Positions 18,648-27,549 of a stretch of 64,000 bases of DNA are shown here, piece after piece (the first letter of the stretch is position 1; each line of letters opens with the position of its first letter). Source of the DNA: Kribbella kalugense (GTDB lineage: Bacteria; Actinomycetota; Actinomycetes; Propionibacteriales; Kribbellaceae). The DNA lies in the NCBI RefSeq assembly GCF_004365875.1, contig NZ_SODF01000001.1:3162001-3226000 (forward strand), in the 5' to 3' direction. A program made the position numbers and the translations under genes. The notes beneath the pieces are model-generated. The model ran no database searches. It was not told where the DNA came from and saw only the letters and a list, made by a program, of their open reading frames with translations.

Positions 18648-18815
18648 GTGAAAGGCTACTTGGGCATGTTGGCTCACCTCGACGCGCTACCGGCGATGCT
18701 GGGCACCATCCCCGGCTGGGACAGTACCGTCGTGATCGGGGTCATGACCGTTGTTGCCGCGAGCACCTACGTACACATCGTCCGCGCGATCGACGACGAA
18801 ATCCGAGGCGCGTGA
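18648..18815 (+). CDS. Small membrane-associated hypothetical protein
   Basis: The GTG at 18648 follows GGGAGG by five bases. The 55-residue product has one hydrophobic segment (STVVIGVMTVVAASTYVHIV) and ends in an acidic tail. The family is unknown. The stop overlaps the next small ORF by four bases (GTGA), which supports both as real genes. Confidence 0.5.
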   Translation: MKGYLGMLAHLDALPAMLGTIPGWDSTVVIGVMTVVAASTYVHIVRAIDDEIRGA

Positions 18816-19012
18816 TGCACGGGGATCGCCTTGAACCGGTGCACTGGGTCAGGGTTTGGTTCGGGCAACACGTGGTCGCTAGCTACACCGCCCCCGCCAG
18901 CCTCGCCGACCGGTATGCCTCCTCGATGCAACGCCGATTCGCCGGCCTGCGGGTGACCACGGATCCACTGCCGCCGACGACCGAGTCCGCGCCCGCAAAA
19001 GTCCGATCCTGA
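18812..19012 (+). CDS. Small hypothetical protein
   Basis: This 66-residue ORF is coupled to the preceding one by a GTGA overlap. It contains tryptophan-rich VHWVRVWFGQHVV and a Tyr/Ala segment, with no motif I recognise. Coding support is the overlap and codon use only. Confidence 0.42.
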   Translation: MMHGDRLEPVHWVRVWFGQHVVASYTAPASLADRYASSMQRRFAGLRVTTDPLPPTTESAPAKVRS

Positions 19013-19085
19013 CGCCCAAGTTGAACGCGACTGGCCAGGAGATCGGCATCGAGGCGGCCCGCCAACCGGTCAGGCTCCGACTGCG

Positions 19086-19097
19086 GGACAAATGTCC
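19086..19097. promoter_or_regulatory. GGACA-AA-TGTCC inverted repeat
   Basis: A 10-of-12 palindrome followed by GAAAATG, about 100 bases before the 19199 gene. A related CGTCCGAAAATG lies upstream of the regulator at 15693. It may be an operator for one of the local regulators. Confidence 0.3.
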
Positions 19098-19198
19098 GAA
19101 AATGCCGAACGACACGGTTTTCCTGTCCAGGTCGAAGCAGTGAGTCTTGAGCCACGGTCGATGACAAGCCACCGGAATGAACCAGGGAGACGGAATTG

Positions 19199-19480
19199 AT
19201 GCGCCGCGGGGAGCTGTACCGGTATCGCGATCCATCCGGAGTCAGCGGTACCGGCGTCGTTGCCCTACTCGTCGAGTTCCCACCGAACGAGGACGGCCAT
19301 CAGTGGGTAGCTGTCAAGTGGCTCGGCCACAACCCATACATCGCTTTCTGGCCGGGCATCGGCGATCTCCTGGAGACCCACGGCCACCTCGGCGAATCGG
19401 AGATTCGATGGCTGGATCCCGATCCGTTCGATCCTGAAGGGGATCCGGCGCTGACTAACACCGGTCTGTACCCCCTCTAG
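19199..19480 (+). CDS. Small hypothetical protein, SH3-like
   Basis: ATG at 19199 follows a GGGAGACGG purine run. The product has 93 residues: RRGELYRYRDPSGVSG, then VVALLVEFPPNEDGHQWVAV and a WLDPDPFDPEGDPALTN tail. The short strands suggest a beta-barrel such as an SH3-like fold. The function is unknown. Confidence 0.5.
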   Translation: MRRGELYRYRDPSGVSGTGVVALLVEFPPNEDGHQWVAVKWLGHNPYIAFWPGIGDLLETHGHLGESEIRWLDPDPFDPEGDPALTNTGLYPL

Positions 19481-19559
19481 ATCGGCGTGGCCGGCGTGTG
19501 AACCACACCTCCGCGTCGGTCACGCCCTTCCAATCCTCGTCGTGCACCCGGCGAAGCCC

Positions 19560-19596
19560 GGACCCTGCCACCGTCTCCCTTTCTGTGGCAGGGTCC
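19560..19596 (+). promoter_or_regulatory. 12-bp hairpin with pyrimidine loop in leader of 19618 gene
   Basis: GGACCCTGCCAC and GTGGCAGGGTCC enclose a 13-base loop with CTCCCTTTCT. The gene's SD (CGGAGGA, near 19606) lies ten bases downstream and is complementary to CTCC in the loop. It could end the upstream transcript or modulate initiation. Confidence 0.4.
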
Positions 19597-19617
19597 CGAC
19601 AAACTCGGAGGACGTCA

Positions 19618-20013
19618 GTGCAGTGGACCGATCTGAAGTACGGAGACAGAGTCCACGCCTCCTGCCACGAGCCGAGCAAGTCTTCAGGTGCGACCCCCGA
19701 ACCTCCGGCAGGTGCGAATCATCTCCTGACCGCCGCGCGAATGCGCACGGTCTCGCGCAGTGCGCCTGGGCGACCGATGAGCCGCAGTGAACTCGCCCAG
19801 CGCGTAGCCGAGCTGCTGTATGCGGTCAGTACCAAAAGGTACCCGATCACCGGCCATTACATCGCGAAGCTGGAAAGGGGCGCGGTGTGGTGGCCGTGCG
19901 AGGAATACCGCGCAGCCCTCTGCCTCATCCTCGGCGCAAGGGATGACTCCGAGCTCGGGTTCCGCTCGCGGAGAGGTTGTCGACCGGCGCCCCCGCCGGA
20001 GCCACTCGATTGA
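19618..20013 (+). CDS. Small XRE-type DNA-binding protein
   Basis: The GTG at 19618 has GGAGGA about seven bases upstream. The product is 131 residues. Its second half is an XRE-like domain (MSRSELAQRVAELLYAVSTK then IAKLERGAVWWP), similar in spacing to the N-terminus of the 14162-15565 protein (ISDWECGLYTWPP). The N-terminal 45 residues (VQWTDLKYGDRV) are basic and probably disordered. It is likely an element regulator and is convergent with the excisionase operon, four bases away. Confidence 0.6.
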   Translation: MQWTDLKYGDRVHASCHEPSKSSGATPEPPAGANHLLTAARMRTVSRSAPGRPMSRSELAQRVAELLYAVSTKRYPITGHYIAKLERGAVWWPCEEYRAALCLILGARDDSELGFRSRRGCRPAPPPEPLD

Positions 20014-20017
20014 ACTT

Positions 20018-20218
20018 CTACTCCTCATCGCCGTGCTCCAAGAGGTCGACCCACTCGATCACGACGCTGCGTCGGTATCGCACGTAGCGGCCGACGCGAA
20101 TTCCCTGTGGTCCGTACTTGTGGGTCCGCCAGGCGTAGAGGGTGCGTTTGGGCACCTTGAGGTATGCCGACACCTGGTCGATGTCCCACAACGGATCAGT
20201 TGCCTCTGGGACTGACAC
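20018..20218 (-). CDS. xis: AlpA/excisionase-family HTH protein
   Basis: The 66-residue protein starts at GTG 20218. It is a winged-helix MerR-like excisionase: DIDQVSAYLKVPKRTLYAWR (recognition helix), then a wing with GIRVGRYVRYRRSVVIEWVD. ICE excisionases of this type direct the integrase toward excision. It lies 10 kb from int, unusual but known in large elements. The start overlaps the end of the upstream gene by 23 bases. Confidence 0.8.
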   Translation of the reverse strand: MSVPEATDPLWDIDQVSAYLKVPKRTLYAWRTHKYGPQGIRVGRYVRYRRSVVIEWVDLLEHGDEE

Positions 20219-20561
20219 CGTTGCCTCCTCCCTCGAGCAGCGGAGCTGGCCTGGGCGTAGGTGCCCCAGACGCTCGCTCGTGCTCCGCCTTGAGAACACT
20301 TCGAACGTGCCGCATGCTCCAGCCGAGAATCTCCGCGGCCGCCTCAGCGCTACCGCACACTCTGGCCAGCCCAGCGGCCTCTGCAGCTGTAGCCTCCTCA
20401 GCGTCTCGAACTCGCTCGTCGTGCCGCTCCGCCGCGAGCAACCTCGTTTTGATCGCCCGCTCCAGCGCGGCCTGCGCGCGAGTCGCACGCGCGGTTGCTG
20501 CTTCGATGCGTGACTGGCGTTCGCGCGCCCTTCGTAGGGCCGCCACTCTTGAATTGGTCAT
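20196..20561 (-). CDS. Alanine/arginine-rich hypothetical protein upstream of xis
   Basis: The start is ATG 20561. The 121-residue product has a basic coiled-coil-like first half (SRVAALRRARERQSRIEAAT and following heptads). A short helix-turn-helix-like segment follows (VCGSAEAAAEILGWSMRHVR), which resembles a DNA-binding helix pair. It overlaps xis by 23 bases and probably belongs to the same transcript. The role is likely DNA binding. Confidence 0.6.
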   Translation of the reverse strand: MTNSRVAALRRARERQSRIEAATARATRAQAALERAIKTRLLAAERHDERVRDAEEATAAEAAGLARVCGSAEAAAEILGWSMRHVRSVLKAEHERASGAPTPRPAPLLEGGGNGVSPRGN

Positions 20562-20574
20562 TCGTCGGGCTCCG

Positions 20575-21576
20575 TCACAGCTCGGGACCATCGAAGGGTC
20601 GGTCAGCTGCTGTCTCGTGGCGGTTCGGCAGAGTGCCGAGAGACAAATTGCGCAGCTTCGGGCGCCGGGAGCTCAAGTCGCCGCGATGAAGCTGGCGATC
20701 AACTGAGCCGATCAAGCGTCGCGCGACCGACACGACCCGCGCACCAGTCCGCTCGATGATCTTCTCCGGTTCGCGCTTGTTGACCTGCGCAGCCCAATTG
20801 GCGATGTACCGGAACGAGGATCCGCCGGTCGCCCACCCGTGGTGTGCCATCAGTAGGTAGGAGACGGACTCTGCCTCGATCTCCTTCATCCCGCGGCACA
20901 CCACGCTCTCAGGCGCAACGATCTCTCTCGGGTCGTGCATGCGCAAGTGTGCTACCTCGTGGGCCAATCGCGCGACAGCCGTTACCTCGTCCAGACCGCT
21001 TCTGATCACCACAGTCTGCTTTTGGAAATTGGTAAATCCTTCAAGGCTCGCATCGCCCACGTTGGTTTCCACGAGCGCGTAGCCGGCAGAGCGGACTTCG
21101 TGTTCGAGTGCCCGCCAGACATCACCGGCCGATGCACCGCCTCCGGACGGCGCGGCGGGCTGAGTAAGCACCGGACCATCGGTCTGGGAGATGTCCCAGA
21201 CCGATGCGACCTTGAATCCGACAAGTCGTCCGCCACCGCGTGCTTGTCTGGCGCGCTCAAGTTCGAGCTCCGGCCGGCTCGCCTCGAGCGTCAGTCGTCG
21301 GCCGCGTTCAAGGATGACGGGCGCCAGGACGCGGATCTCCCGGTCCTGCTGGCTGTTCTGGACTGATCGTCCGAGCTTCTGCCAGATGTCGGATCTGGCG
21401 ACTTGGCTTGCGTACGGCATCTGGAGTGTGATCAGTACGACGTTCCTGAAGCTGTAGTTGCGAAGAGCAACTGAAGCATCGAGCCATCTGACCCATTCGA
21501 CGCCCGAGCTGTGTTTGCGGATCTCCGAGTGCAGTGCGTCGCGCAGATCCTCGGGGGTGACTCTTGGGCGCTCCAT
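20575..21576 (-). CDS. ArdC-like antirestriction/zinc-peptidase protein, copy 1
   Basis: ATG 21576 follows TTGGAGGA. The 333-residue protein has an ArdC-type N-terminal region (YSFRNVVLITLQMPYASQVA, then a W-K-LGR segment) and a C-terminal metallopeptidase signature HEVAHLRMH. ArdC proteins bind ssDNA and protect incoming plasmid DNA; the HExxH part is common in actinobacterial ICEs. It is paralogous to the 46838-47743 protein (HELAHLRMH), so the element carries one near each end. It lies upstream of the xis-linked genes. Confidence 0.75.
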   Translation of the reverse strand: MERPRVTPEDLRDALHSEIRKHSSGVEWVRWLDASVALRNYSFRNVVLITLQMPYASQVARSDIWQKLGRSVQNSQQDREIRVLAPVILERGRRLTLEASRPELELERARQARGGGRLVGFKVASVWDISQTDGPVLTQPAAPSGGGASAGDVWRALEHEVRSAGYALVETNVGDASLEGFTNFQKQTVVIRSGLDEVTAVARLAHEVAHLRMHDPREIVAPESVVCRGMKEIEAESVSYLLMAHHGWATGGSSFRYIANWAAQVNKREPEKIIERTGARVVSVARRLIGSVDRQLHRGDLSSRRPKLRNLSLGTLPNRHETAADRPFDGPEL

Positions 21577-21604
21577 CAATCCTCCAAGTTGAGTCTGGGA
21601 AAGC

Positions 21605-21620
21605 TCAACGTTCGGGACCG
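21605..21620 (-). repeat. 16-base repeat, copy 1
   Basis: TCAACGTTCGGGACCG recurs exactly at 23385-23400. Here it spans the stop codon of the 449-residue protein and lies 29 bases upstream of the ArdC-like start. It contains a CGTTGA core like that upstream of int and the relaxase operon. Confidence 0.5.
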
Positions 21621-22954
21621 CTTGGATCGCAATTGGTGTCCGAAAACAGTGCGTCGTACGTCGGCGGCGCCCAACGCCAGCGCGACTCGTGCACGATCGG
21701 CGGTCCGCTGAAGTGCTCAGGTCCGTACGGGCGTCGCAGGGTGGATGTTCCAGCGATGCTCCGTGCAGCGTCAGCGGCGATCGACAATTGCTTGGTCAGC
21801 TCCGCCAGGTCGGCGGTCAACTGGTCGAAGCACGATGCCAGGTTCGTCCTTACCCACGATGGCTGCGGATACTTAAGTCGCCAGACACCAGGTCGGCTGT
21901 GGAATTCAGGATCTCGCTTACCGAGTTCAAGCTTCGGGACGAACAGCTGACCTCGAACGATCAGCCACGCCACGGTCTTCTGCTGCAGCTCTGCCACCCT
22001 GACCGCCGAGTGCATCAGCTCGTCGACAACATCGTGAGCAACCGCGACCGCTCCGCTGTCGACGAGAAGCTCCCTCCGATCCTTCAGCCGCTTTCCGTCG
22101 GAGACCCATCCGCGGAGCTCCTGAAGCAATTCGATGAACGCCGCCTCGGCTGCTGCGTCGCTGCGCCCGCCCATGTCAGAAACGCGAGTCCGCAAGGAGT
22201 CCATCACATGCCGGGTGGTCGAACCCGCTGTCCGCAAAGCCCGCTCCAGTTCGCGGGTCGCCTCGGAGCTCGCGGCCGTCTGGTTCAGGAGCCCGGTGAG
22301 ATGACGGCTATAACCGAGGACCGTACGCAGCTGGGCTGTGGTCGACCGGAGGTCGCGGGCCAGTACGCCGCCTGGAGATGTCGCGTCGTGCAACGATTGC
22401 CAGCGGGCGGCCAGCAAGGCAACGCGAGAGCCGCTGCCGACAGGTGCGCGCGGCAACGTTGTCGCCAACCCGATCAGCGGCCCCAAGTCCGACGAACCGG
22501 ATGCGCGGTGGAACTCGAGCTCCTCGATCACATCGATCAGGTGGTTCAGCAGCAGTTGGCTCGCTTCAACATCGCGCATCTCGGGACTGGCGAGCCTCGT
22601 GACAGCCGCCCGGGCAGCCAGACCGGTGATGGACGCGAGCTCCGATCGAGCCGCCACCAGCCACCGGTCCTCGAACGCGCTGCTGGTGCTTATGTTCTGC
22701 GATGCCAGAAGGTCCGCTCCAGCGCCGAGCGACCGCGCGAGTACCGCGAGCGGACCCTCCGCCCTGCCGCCGTCAGCATCCCTGAAATCTTCTACTGACA
22801 ACTCAAGACGAAGCCAGCGGAAGTGATGGCGCGCTGCGGTCAGCGTTGCCTGCCAGCCGGCGGCCAGGTCCGTTCTGTCGCCAACGGCCAGGTTGCATGC
22901 GGCTATCGCGTCTCGTCGCGCGACCCGGAGCATGTCCTCATACGTCGTACGCAT
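21605..22954 (-). CDS. Large hypothetical protein, mostly helical
   Basis: I do not recognise this family. The 449 residues are rich in Ala, Leu, Arg and Ser, with long helices such as ELERALRTAGSTTRHVMDSL. There is no HTH or transmembrane segment. The C-terminus is more structured (GVWRLKYPQPSWVRTNL). It may be an accessory transfer or maintenance protein. It overlaps the upstream gene by 17 bases, and its stop overlaps a 16-base repeat (TCAACGTTCGGGACCG) that recurs at 23385. Confidence 0.6.
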   Translation of the reverse strand: MRTTYEDMLRVARRDAIAACNLAVGDRTDLAAGWQATLTAARHHFRWLRLELSVEDFRDADGGRAEGPLAVLARSLGAGADLLASQNISTSSAFEDRWLVAARSELASITGLAARAAVTRLASPEMRDVEASQLLLNHLIDVIEELEFHRASGSSDLGPLIGLATTLPRAPVGSGSRVALLAARWQSLHDATSPGGVLARDLRSTTAQLRTVLGYSRHLTGLLNQTAASSEATRELERALRTAGSTTRHVMDSLRTRVSDMGGRSDAAAEAAFIELLQELRGWVSDGKRLKDRRELLVDSGAVAVAHDVVDELMHSAVRVAELQQKTVAWLIVRGQLFVPKLELGKRDPEFHSRPGVWRLKYPQPSWVRTNLASCFDQLTADLAELTKQLSIAADAARSIAGTSTLRRPYGPEHFSGPPIVHESRWRWAPPTYDALFSDTNCDPSGPER

Positions 22955-23267
22955 CCTGGACCATCCGGACGTCCGCGGCCGCCGACCTCAAAGCATCAGC
23001 CAGAGCGAGGCGCCAGCTGAGCTGCTCGATCGAAACATCGAGCTGGTCGATCTCGCCGGCAGCCTGCTCGTAGAGCTCAGCGGGGTCACCGTCCAGATCA
23101 CCGTCGTACGGCTGGTACGGCGCGCCGAGCAACTGAAGAGATCGAAACCGGCTGAACGCCGTCATCGCCCATCGCCCACCAGGGGCCTTCGCCTCCAACG
23201 CCTCGACAATCGCCTCGGCCTCGACGACCAGCTCGCTCACGCGGCTTGGTACCTCGATGTGGTTCAT
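22938..23267 (-). CDS. Small hypothetical protein
   Basis: ATG 23267 has GAGGAG five bases upstream. The product is 109 residues, helical and acidic (VVEAEAIVEALEAKAPGGRW, then YEQAAGEIDQLDVSIEQLSW). Function is unknown. The stop overlaps the next gene's start, indicating one operon running leftward to xis. Confidence 0.58.
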   Translation of the reverse strand: MNHIEVPSRVSELVVEAEAIVEALEAKAPGGRWAMTAFSRFRSLQLLGAPYQPYDGDLDGDPAELYEQAAGEIDQLDVSIEQLSWRLALADALRSAAADVRMVQDAYDV

Positions 23268-23384
23268 TGAGACTCCTCTCCTCACAGGGGAAGATGTGCC
23301 AGAACTGCCGCTCCTCGACGGGCTCCGGCCGAATCTGTGGACAACTTCGTCTCTCACTGGCGCGGCGAGAGACGTCGCAGAGGT

Positions 23385-23400
23385 TCAACGTTCGGGACCG
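23385..23400 (-). repeat. 16-base repeat, copy 2
   Basis: Exact second copy of TCAACGTTCGGGACCG, upstream of the leftward operon starting at 23267. Confidence 0.5.
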
Positions 23401-23542
23401 TCCCGAGCCTGTGCGCGAGAGCTCGCCACGCGCCCAGCTGGCCGACGGGCCGGGCGCGTCCAGGCACAGACCGATCACACTTCTTGCATCCGAGGCGTTT
23501 CTGTCGCCGAAACGACTAGATGCGATCTGCCTTCCGCCCCAG

Positions 23543-23554
23543 CGTTGAGCCTCC
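23543..23554 (+). promoter_or_regulatory. Motif CGTTGAGCCTCC abutting the start at 23555
   Basis: Differs by one base from the motif before int (7979) and the small gene at 43553. It touches the ATG; the GAG within it may serve as a weak SD. Confidence 0.4.
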
Positions 23555-23941
23555 ATGGACCTCAACGTGAACAGCTCTGAACGCAACAAGGACCGAGCGT
23601 GTGAGCACTGCGCCGCGTTCTTCATCGCCCGTCGTTCCGACCAACGGTTCTGCTCGGATCGTTGCCGCCTGCACCATTGGCGCTTACAGAAGTCCGCGAC
23701 CAACGCGGCCGCGGAAGAGCGCTCCTCGATCGCATCACACACTCAGACGATCCGGAAGATCCTTCTCGGACTGATGGATGCCAGCCCACGGACCGTCGTT
23801 GCCGGACAGCTTCGGGCGGCCTTCGCCGAGCTGGCGAAACTCGATCAGGCGATCTTGCGTCTTCAGCGTCAGAACGACGTACCAGAGACAAGCGATCTGG
23901 CAGCCGATGCGCCACCAGAGGATCGCGGCACCCCGTGCTGA
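23555..23941 (+). CDS. Zinc-finger hypothetical protein upstream of relaxase
   Basis: The 128-residue protein has a treble-clef-type zinc finger near the N-terminus: CEHCAAFFIARRSDQRFCSD, then RCRLHHWRL. The second half is helical. Its stop lies inside the start of the relaxase gene (GTG at 23935), so the two are translationally coupled. It may help DNA recognition at oriT, but that is inference from position. Confidence 0.65.
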   Translation: MDLNVNSSERNKDRACEHCAAFFIARRSDQRFCSDRCRLHHWRLQKSATNAAAEERSSIASHTQTIRKILLGLMDASPRTVVAGQLRAAFAELAKLDQAILRLQRQNDVPETSDLAADAPPEDRGTPC

Positions 23942-26900
23942 GCATCCACCGATTGACGGCCGGCGACGGCTACACATATCTGCTCAAACACGTCGCGCCC
24001 GGCGACGTGGACCGGCGCATGGCAACACCGCTCACTGCGTACTACGCAGCATCCGGCTATCCGGCAGGCAGATGGTTAGGGCGCGGGCTAAGCGGCCTTA
24101 GCAAGGGAGAGTTAACCGCTGGAACAGAGGTCACCGAGGAACAGATGGCCGCGCTGTTCGGGCGAGCAGAAGACCCGATCACCGGGACAACGCTCGGCGA
24201 GCCATACCGTACCTACAAGTCACCGAACGAGAGCGTCGCGGACCAGATACGCGCTCTCGATCCGACCCTGCCGACCGCACTGCGCGAGCTCGAGATCGAG
24301 CAGATACGAAAGACCGCGGCGCGCAAGAAGACCAAGCACGCCGTTGCCGGCTTCGACCTGACGTTCTCCCCGGTCAAGTCAGTCTCGGCGATGTGGGCCA
24401 CGGCCGACGTAGGCGTGCAGGAACAGATCGTCCTGGCACACCACGACGCGATCCACAACGTACTCGAGGTCCTTCAGGACCAGGCAGTGTTCACCAGAAC
24501 CGGCCACGATGGCGTCGCACAGCTCGACACCCGCGGCGTTATCGCAACCGCGTTCGACCACTGGGACACCAGGAGCGGCGACCCGCAACTCCATACCCAC
24601 GTCGTCGTCGCCAATCGCGTTCAAGCAGACGACGGATGCTGGCGCACAATCGATGGCAGGGTTCTGTACGCCGCGGCCGTGGCCTTGTCCGAGGTACACA
24701 ACACGCTTCTGGCCGACAACCTGAGCCGTCGGCTCGGCGTCGCCTGGCAACTCCAGGATCGTGGAGAACGCCGATCGCCAGCCTTCGAAATCGAGGGGAT
24801 CCCGGAGGAACTGATCCGCGAGTTCTCCTCACGCACTGAGCAGATCGAGGCGAATCTCGCCACTCTACTGGAACACCGCGCCGACGATTCCGCGCCGCCA
24901 GGTCGACGTGAGATGTACGTACTTCGGCAACAAGCAACTCTGATGAACCGGCCGGCGAAACACCTGGCGAAGCCGCTCGCCGATCTGATGCGCAGCTGGC
25001 GTGAGCGCGCCGAGCGGGTCACACACAAACAGGCCGCTGCCATCATCGAGAAGGTCCTCGACTCAACAACCGACCGACCACTCACCGCGGCCCATCTGAG
25101 TGCCGAGACAGTCCACGCGTACGGCGCGACGACAGTTCTGGCATTGCAAACGAAGCGTGCAACCTGGACACGGTGGAACCTCCTCGCGGAAGCCTCCCGC
25201 CAGACCCGCCTCCTCCGTCTCGCGACCACCGAAGACCGCCTTCAGGTGCTCGAGGCAATCGTCCATGACGCGGAACAACAGTCGATCAGCATCTCTCCGG
25301 CAGCGACCTTCACCACACCAGAACGTCGCGCAGACGGAAAGAGCGTCTTCACCATTCACAACGGCGAGATCTTCACGTCGCCGGTGATCCTAGGAGCCGA
25401 GAGCCTGCTCCTTGACCTCGCGGCGAAGCTCGACGCCCCGACCATCTCCGACCGTCGCCTTACGACCTCGAGCCTCAGCGACGACAAGATCCAGGCACTC
25501 CAGCGGATCGCGCAGAGCGGTCAGACAGTCGAAGCGCTCGTCGGACCGGCCGGCAGCGGCAAGACCAGCCTTCTCGCTGCCCTCCGCGTCAGCTGGGAGG
25601 CACAGCACGGCGACGGATCCGTCATCGCCCTGGCGCCCTCCTCCGCTGCAGCGACCGTGCTGTCGGACACCCTGTCCCTGCCCGCAGATAACCTCGCCAA
25701 GTGGATCCACGAGACCGTCGGCGTCGCCGCCGGTCAACGCAACCGATGGATCAGCGAACTCGAACGAGCAGCACAAGCAGCTGAGACAACCGGCCGCCGA
25801 CGACGCCACCGACGAATCCTCGCCGAGCTGGCTCGCGCGTACGCCGATCGCGACCGATGGCACTTCCGCGAGAACCAGCTGGTGATCGTCGACGAGGCGT
25901 CCATGGCCGGCACGATGGAACTCGCCACCCTCGCTCGCGAAGCCGACAAGGCCGGCGCCAAGCTCCTCCTGGTCGGTGACGACGCCCAGCTCGGCGCCGC
26001 GGATGTCGGTGGCGCCTTCCGCCTCATCGCGCGCGACACCAACGCGGCCGAACTCAGCGACGTCTGGCGCTTCTCCAACCAGTGGGAACGTGAAGCCAGC
26101 CTGGAGCTCCGCAAGGGACATCCACAGGTCATCAACCTTTACGACGATCACGATCGACTCTCACACGGTTCACTTGAAGACATGGAGGACGCTGCCTATC
26201 TCGCCTGGCGACGCGACTCCAACGCTGGCAAGACCAGTCTCCTGATCGCCGCGGACAACGCCACCGTCGCCCGCCTCAATGCCCGGGCGCGACTCGACCG
26301 AGTCGCCACCGGCGAAGTCGAACCAGACGGAATCCCCCTCCATGACGGCACCCACGTCGGCCTCGGCGACCACATCGTCACCCGCCTCAACAACCGCCGC
26401 CTCCGCATCGGCCGGCGCGGCTTCGTCCAGAACGGCAACCGCTGGACCGTGATCCACCGCTGGGACGACGGCTCCCTCACCGTCCAGAACGACGACCTCC
26501 AGACCGTGACTCTGCCGAGAGCGTACGTACGCGAATCCGTCGAACTCGCCTACGCCACCACCGCCCACCGCGCCCAGGGCGCCACCGTCGACAGCGCCCA
26601 CCTCCTGGTCACGGACAAGCTCACCCGCGCCCTCATGTACGTCGGCATGACCCGTGGCCGCCACAGCAACCACGCCTACGTCGCCACCCACACGGCGACC
26701 GCCGAGATGCACGAACCCCAGTTCCCGCAAACCATGCAAGACGTCCTCGAAGACGTCCTCGAACAAGACGGAATCGAGCGCTCAGCCCACGAGACCATGC
26801 GCACTCAACTCGACAACGCCACCCGCCTCGACCGCCTGATCCCCATCCACGAACACCTCTGCCAGCTTGACGCTCGCGAACGCTATCGCCCCGCCATCAC

Positions 26901-27549
26901 CAACAGCGGCCTCGACCCCATCGACCAAGCTGCCCTCCAGTCCTCCCCCGCCTTCGGCCCCCTCATCACCGCCCTACGCCAAGCCGAACACCTCGGCCTC
27001 GACGTCCCCACCACCCTCCACCAGATCGTCAACCAGTCATCCCTGACCAACGCCAACGACCTAGCCGCCGTCCTGCACGCCCGCGTCGAACGACTCATCA
27101 CACGAGCCGAACGACGTACCCGCTGGGCCTCGCCCGCACTCATCGCCGGCCTGGTTACACCATCGGTCCACGTCTCCAACCCCACCTACAAGGCAGCCCT
27201 CCAGGAGATCGAGTCACAGATCACCCAGCGCGCAGAATGGCTCGTTCATCAAGCCGTCTCAACCAACGAGCCGTGGTACCAGCTGCTCACCGAATCCGCG
27301 CCCGAGGCAACCGAGCTGCGCCATCAACTCATCCGCGACATCGCCGCATACCGCGAGCTCTACCGGATCAGCGGGACCGATCCCCTCGGCCCAGCGCCAG
27401 TGACCAGCCATAACCAGCAACGCCAACGCAGCCGCCTCAAGGGCTTGATGCAGCAGGTTCTTAACGATGGCCTCTCGGAGGATCCAACAGCTCAGGCCAA
27501 CCCGAGAACCAGCCCAAGGTTCACAACCCAGCCCGGGATCGCGGGCTAA
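23935..27549 (+). CDS. traA: MobF relaxase fused to RecD/TraI-type helicase
   Basis: The 1204-residue protein starts at GTG 23935. The N-terminal TrwC-like relaxase begins VLSIHRLTAGDGYTYLLKHV with the nicking Tyr among Y13/Y15, and the metal-binding HTHVVVAN lies at about 220. The helicase part has Walker A (VGPAGSGKTS, about 537-545), Walker B (VIVDEASMAG, about 650) and a C-terminal RecD motif (ATTAHRAQGATVDS, about 872). A long helical tail follows. Such proteins nick oriT, stay bound to the transferred strand and unwind it. It lies immediately before the modification-type operon. Confidence 0.95.
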   Translation: MLSIHRLTAGDGYTYLLKHVAPGDVDRRMATPLTAYYAASGYPAGRWLGRGLSGLSKGELTAGTEVTEEQMAALFGRAEDPITGTTLGEPYRTYKSPNESVADQIRALDPTLPTALRELEIEQIRKTAARKKTKHAVAGFDLTFSPVKSVSAMWATADVGVQEQIVLAHHDAIHNVLEVLQDQAVFTRTGHDGVAQLDTRGVIATAFDHWDTRSGDPQLHTHVVVANRVQADDGCWRTIDGRVLYAAAVALSEVHNTLLADNLSRRLGVAWQLQDRGERRSPAFEIEGIPEELIREFSSRTEQIEANLATLLEHRADDSAPPGRREMYVLRQQATLMNRPAKHLAKPLADLMRSWRERAERVTHKQAAAIIEKVLDSTTDRPLTAAHLSAETVHAYGATTVLALQTKRATWTRWNLLAEASRQTRLLRLATTEDRLQVLEAIVHDAEQQSISISPAATFTTPERRADGKSVFTIHNGEIFTSPVILGAESLLLDLAAKLDAPTISDRRLTTSSLSDDKIQALQRIAQSGQTVEALVGPAGSGKTSLLAALRVSWEAQHGDGSVIALAPSSAAATVLSDTLSLPADNLAKWIHETVGVAAGQRNRWISELERAAQAAETTGRRRRHRRILAELARAYADRDRWHFRENQLVIVDEASMAGTMELATLAREADKAGAKLLLVGDDAQLGAADVGGAFRLIARDTNAAELSDVWRFSNQWEREASLELRKGHPQVINLYDDHDRLSHGSLEDMEDAAYLAWRRDSNAGKTSLLIAADNATVARLNARARLDRVATGEVEPDGIPLHDGTHVGLGDHIVTRLNNRRLRIGRRGFVQNGNRWTVIHRWDDGSLTVQNDDLQTVTLPRAYVRESVELAYATTAHRAQGATVDSAHLLVTDKLTRALMYVGMTRGRHSNHAYVATHTATAEMHEPQFPQTMQDVLEDVLEQDGIERSAHETMRTQLDNATRLDRLIPIHEHLCQLDARERYRPAITNSGLDPIDQAALQSSPAFGPLITALRQAEHLGLDVPTTLHQIVNQSSLTNANDLAAVLHARVERLITRAERRTRWASPALIAGLVTPSVHVSNPTYKAALQEIESQITQRAEWLVHQAVSTNEPWYQLLTESAPEATELRHQLIRDIAAYRELYRISGTDPLGPAPVTSHNQQRQRSRLKGLMQQVLNDGLSEDPTAQANPRTSPRFTTQPGIAG

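Larger units (their letters stand above)
23268..23554. other. Divergent intergenic region (possible oriT/promoters)
   Basis: 287 bases between the leftward operon and the relaxase operon. It holds the second copy of the 16-base repeat and a CGTTGAGCCTCC motif abutting the 23555 start. Several inverted arms are present, such as GCGCGAGAGCTCGC. oriT sites often sit beside the relaxase gene, but no nick site could be identified. Confidence 0.35.
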
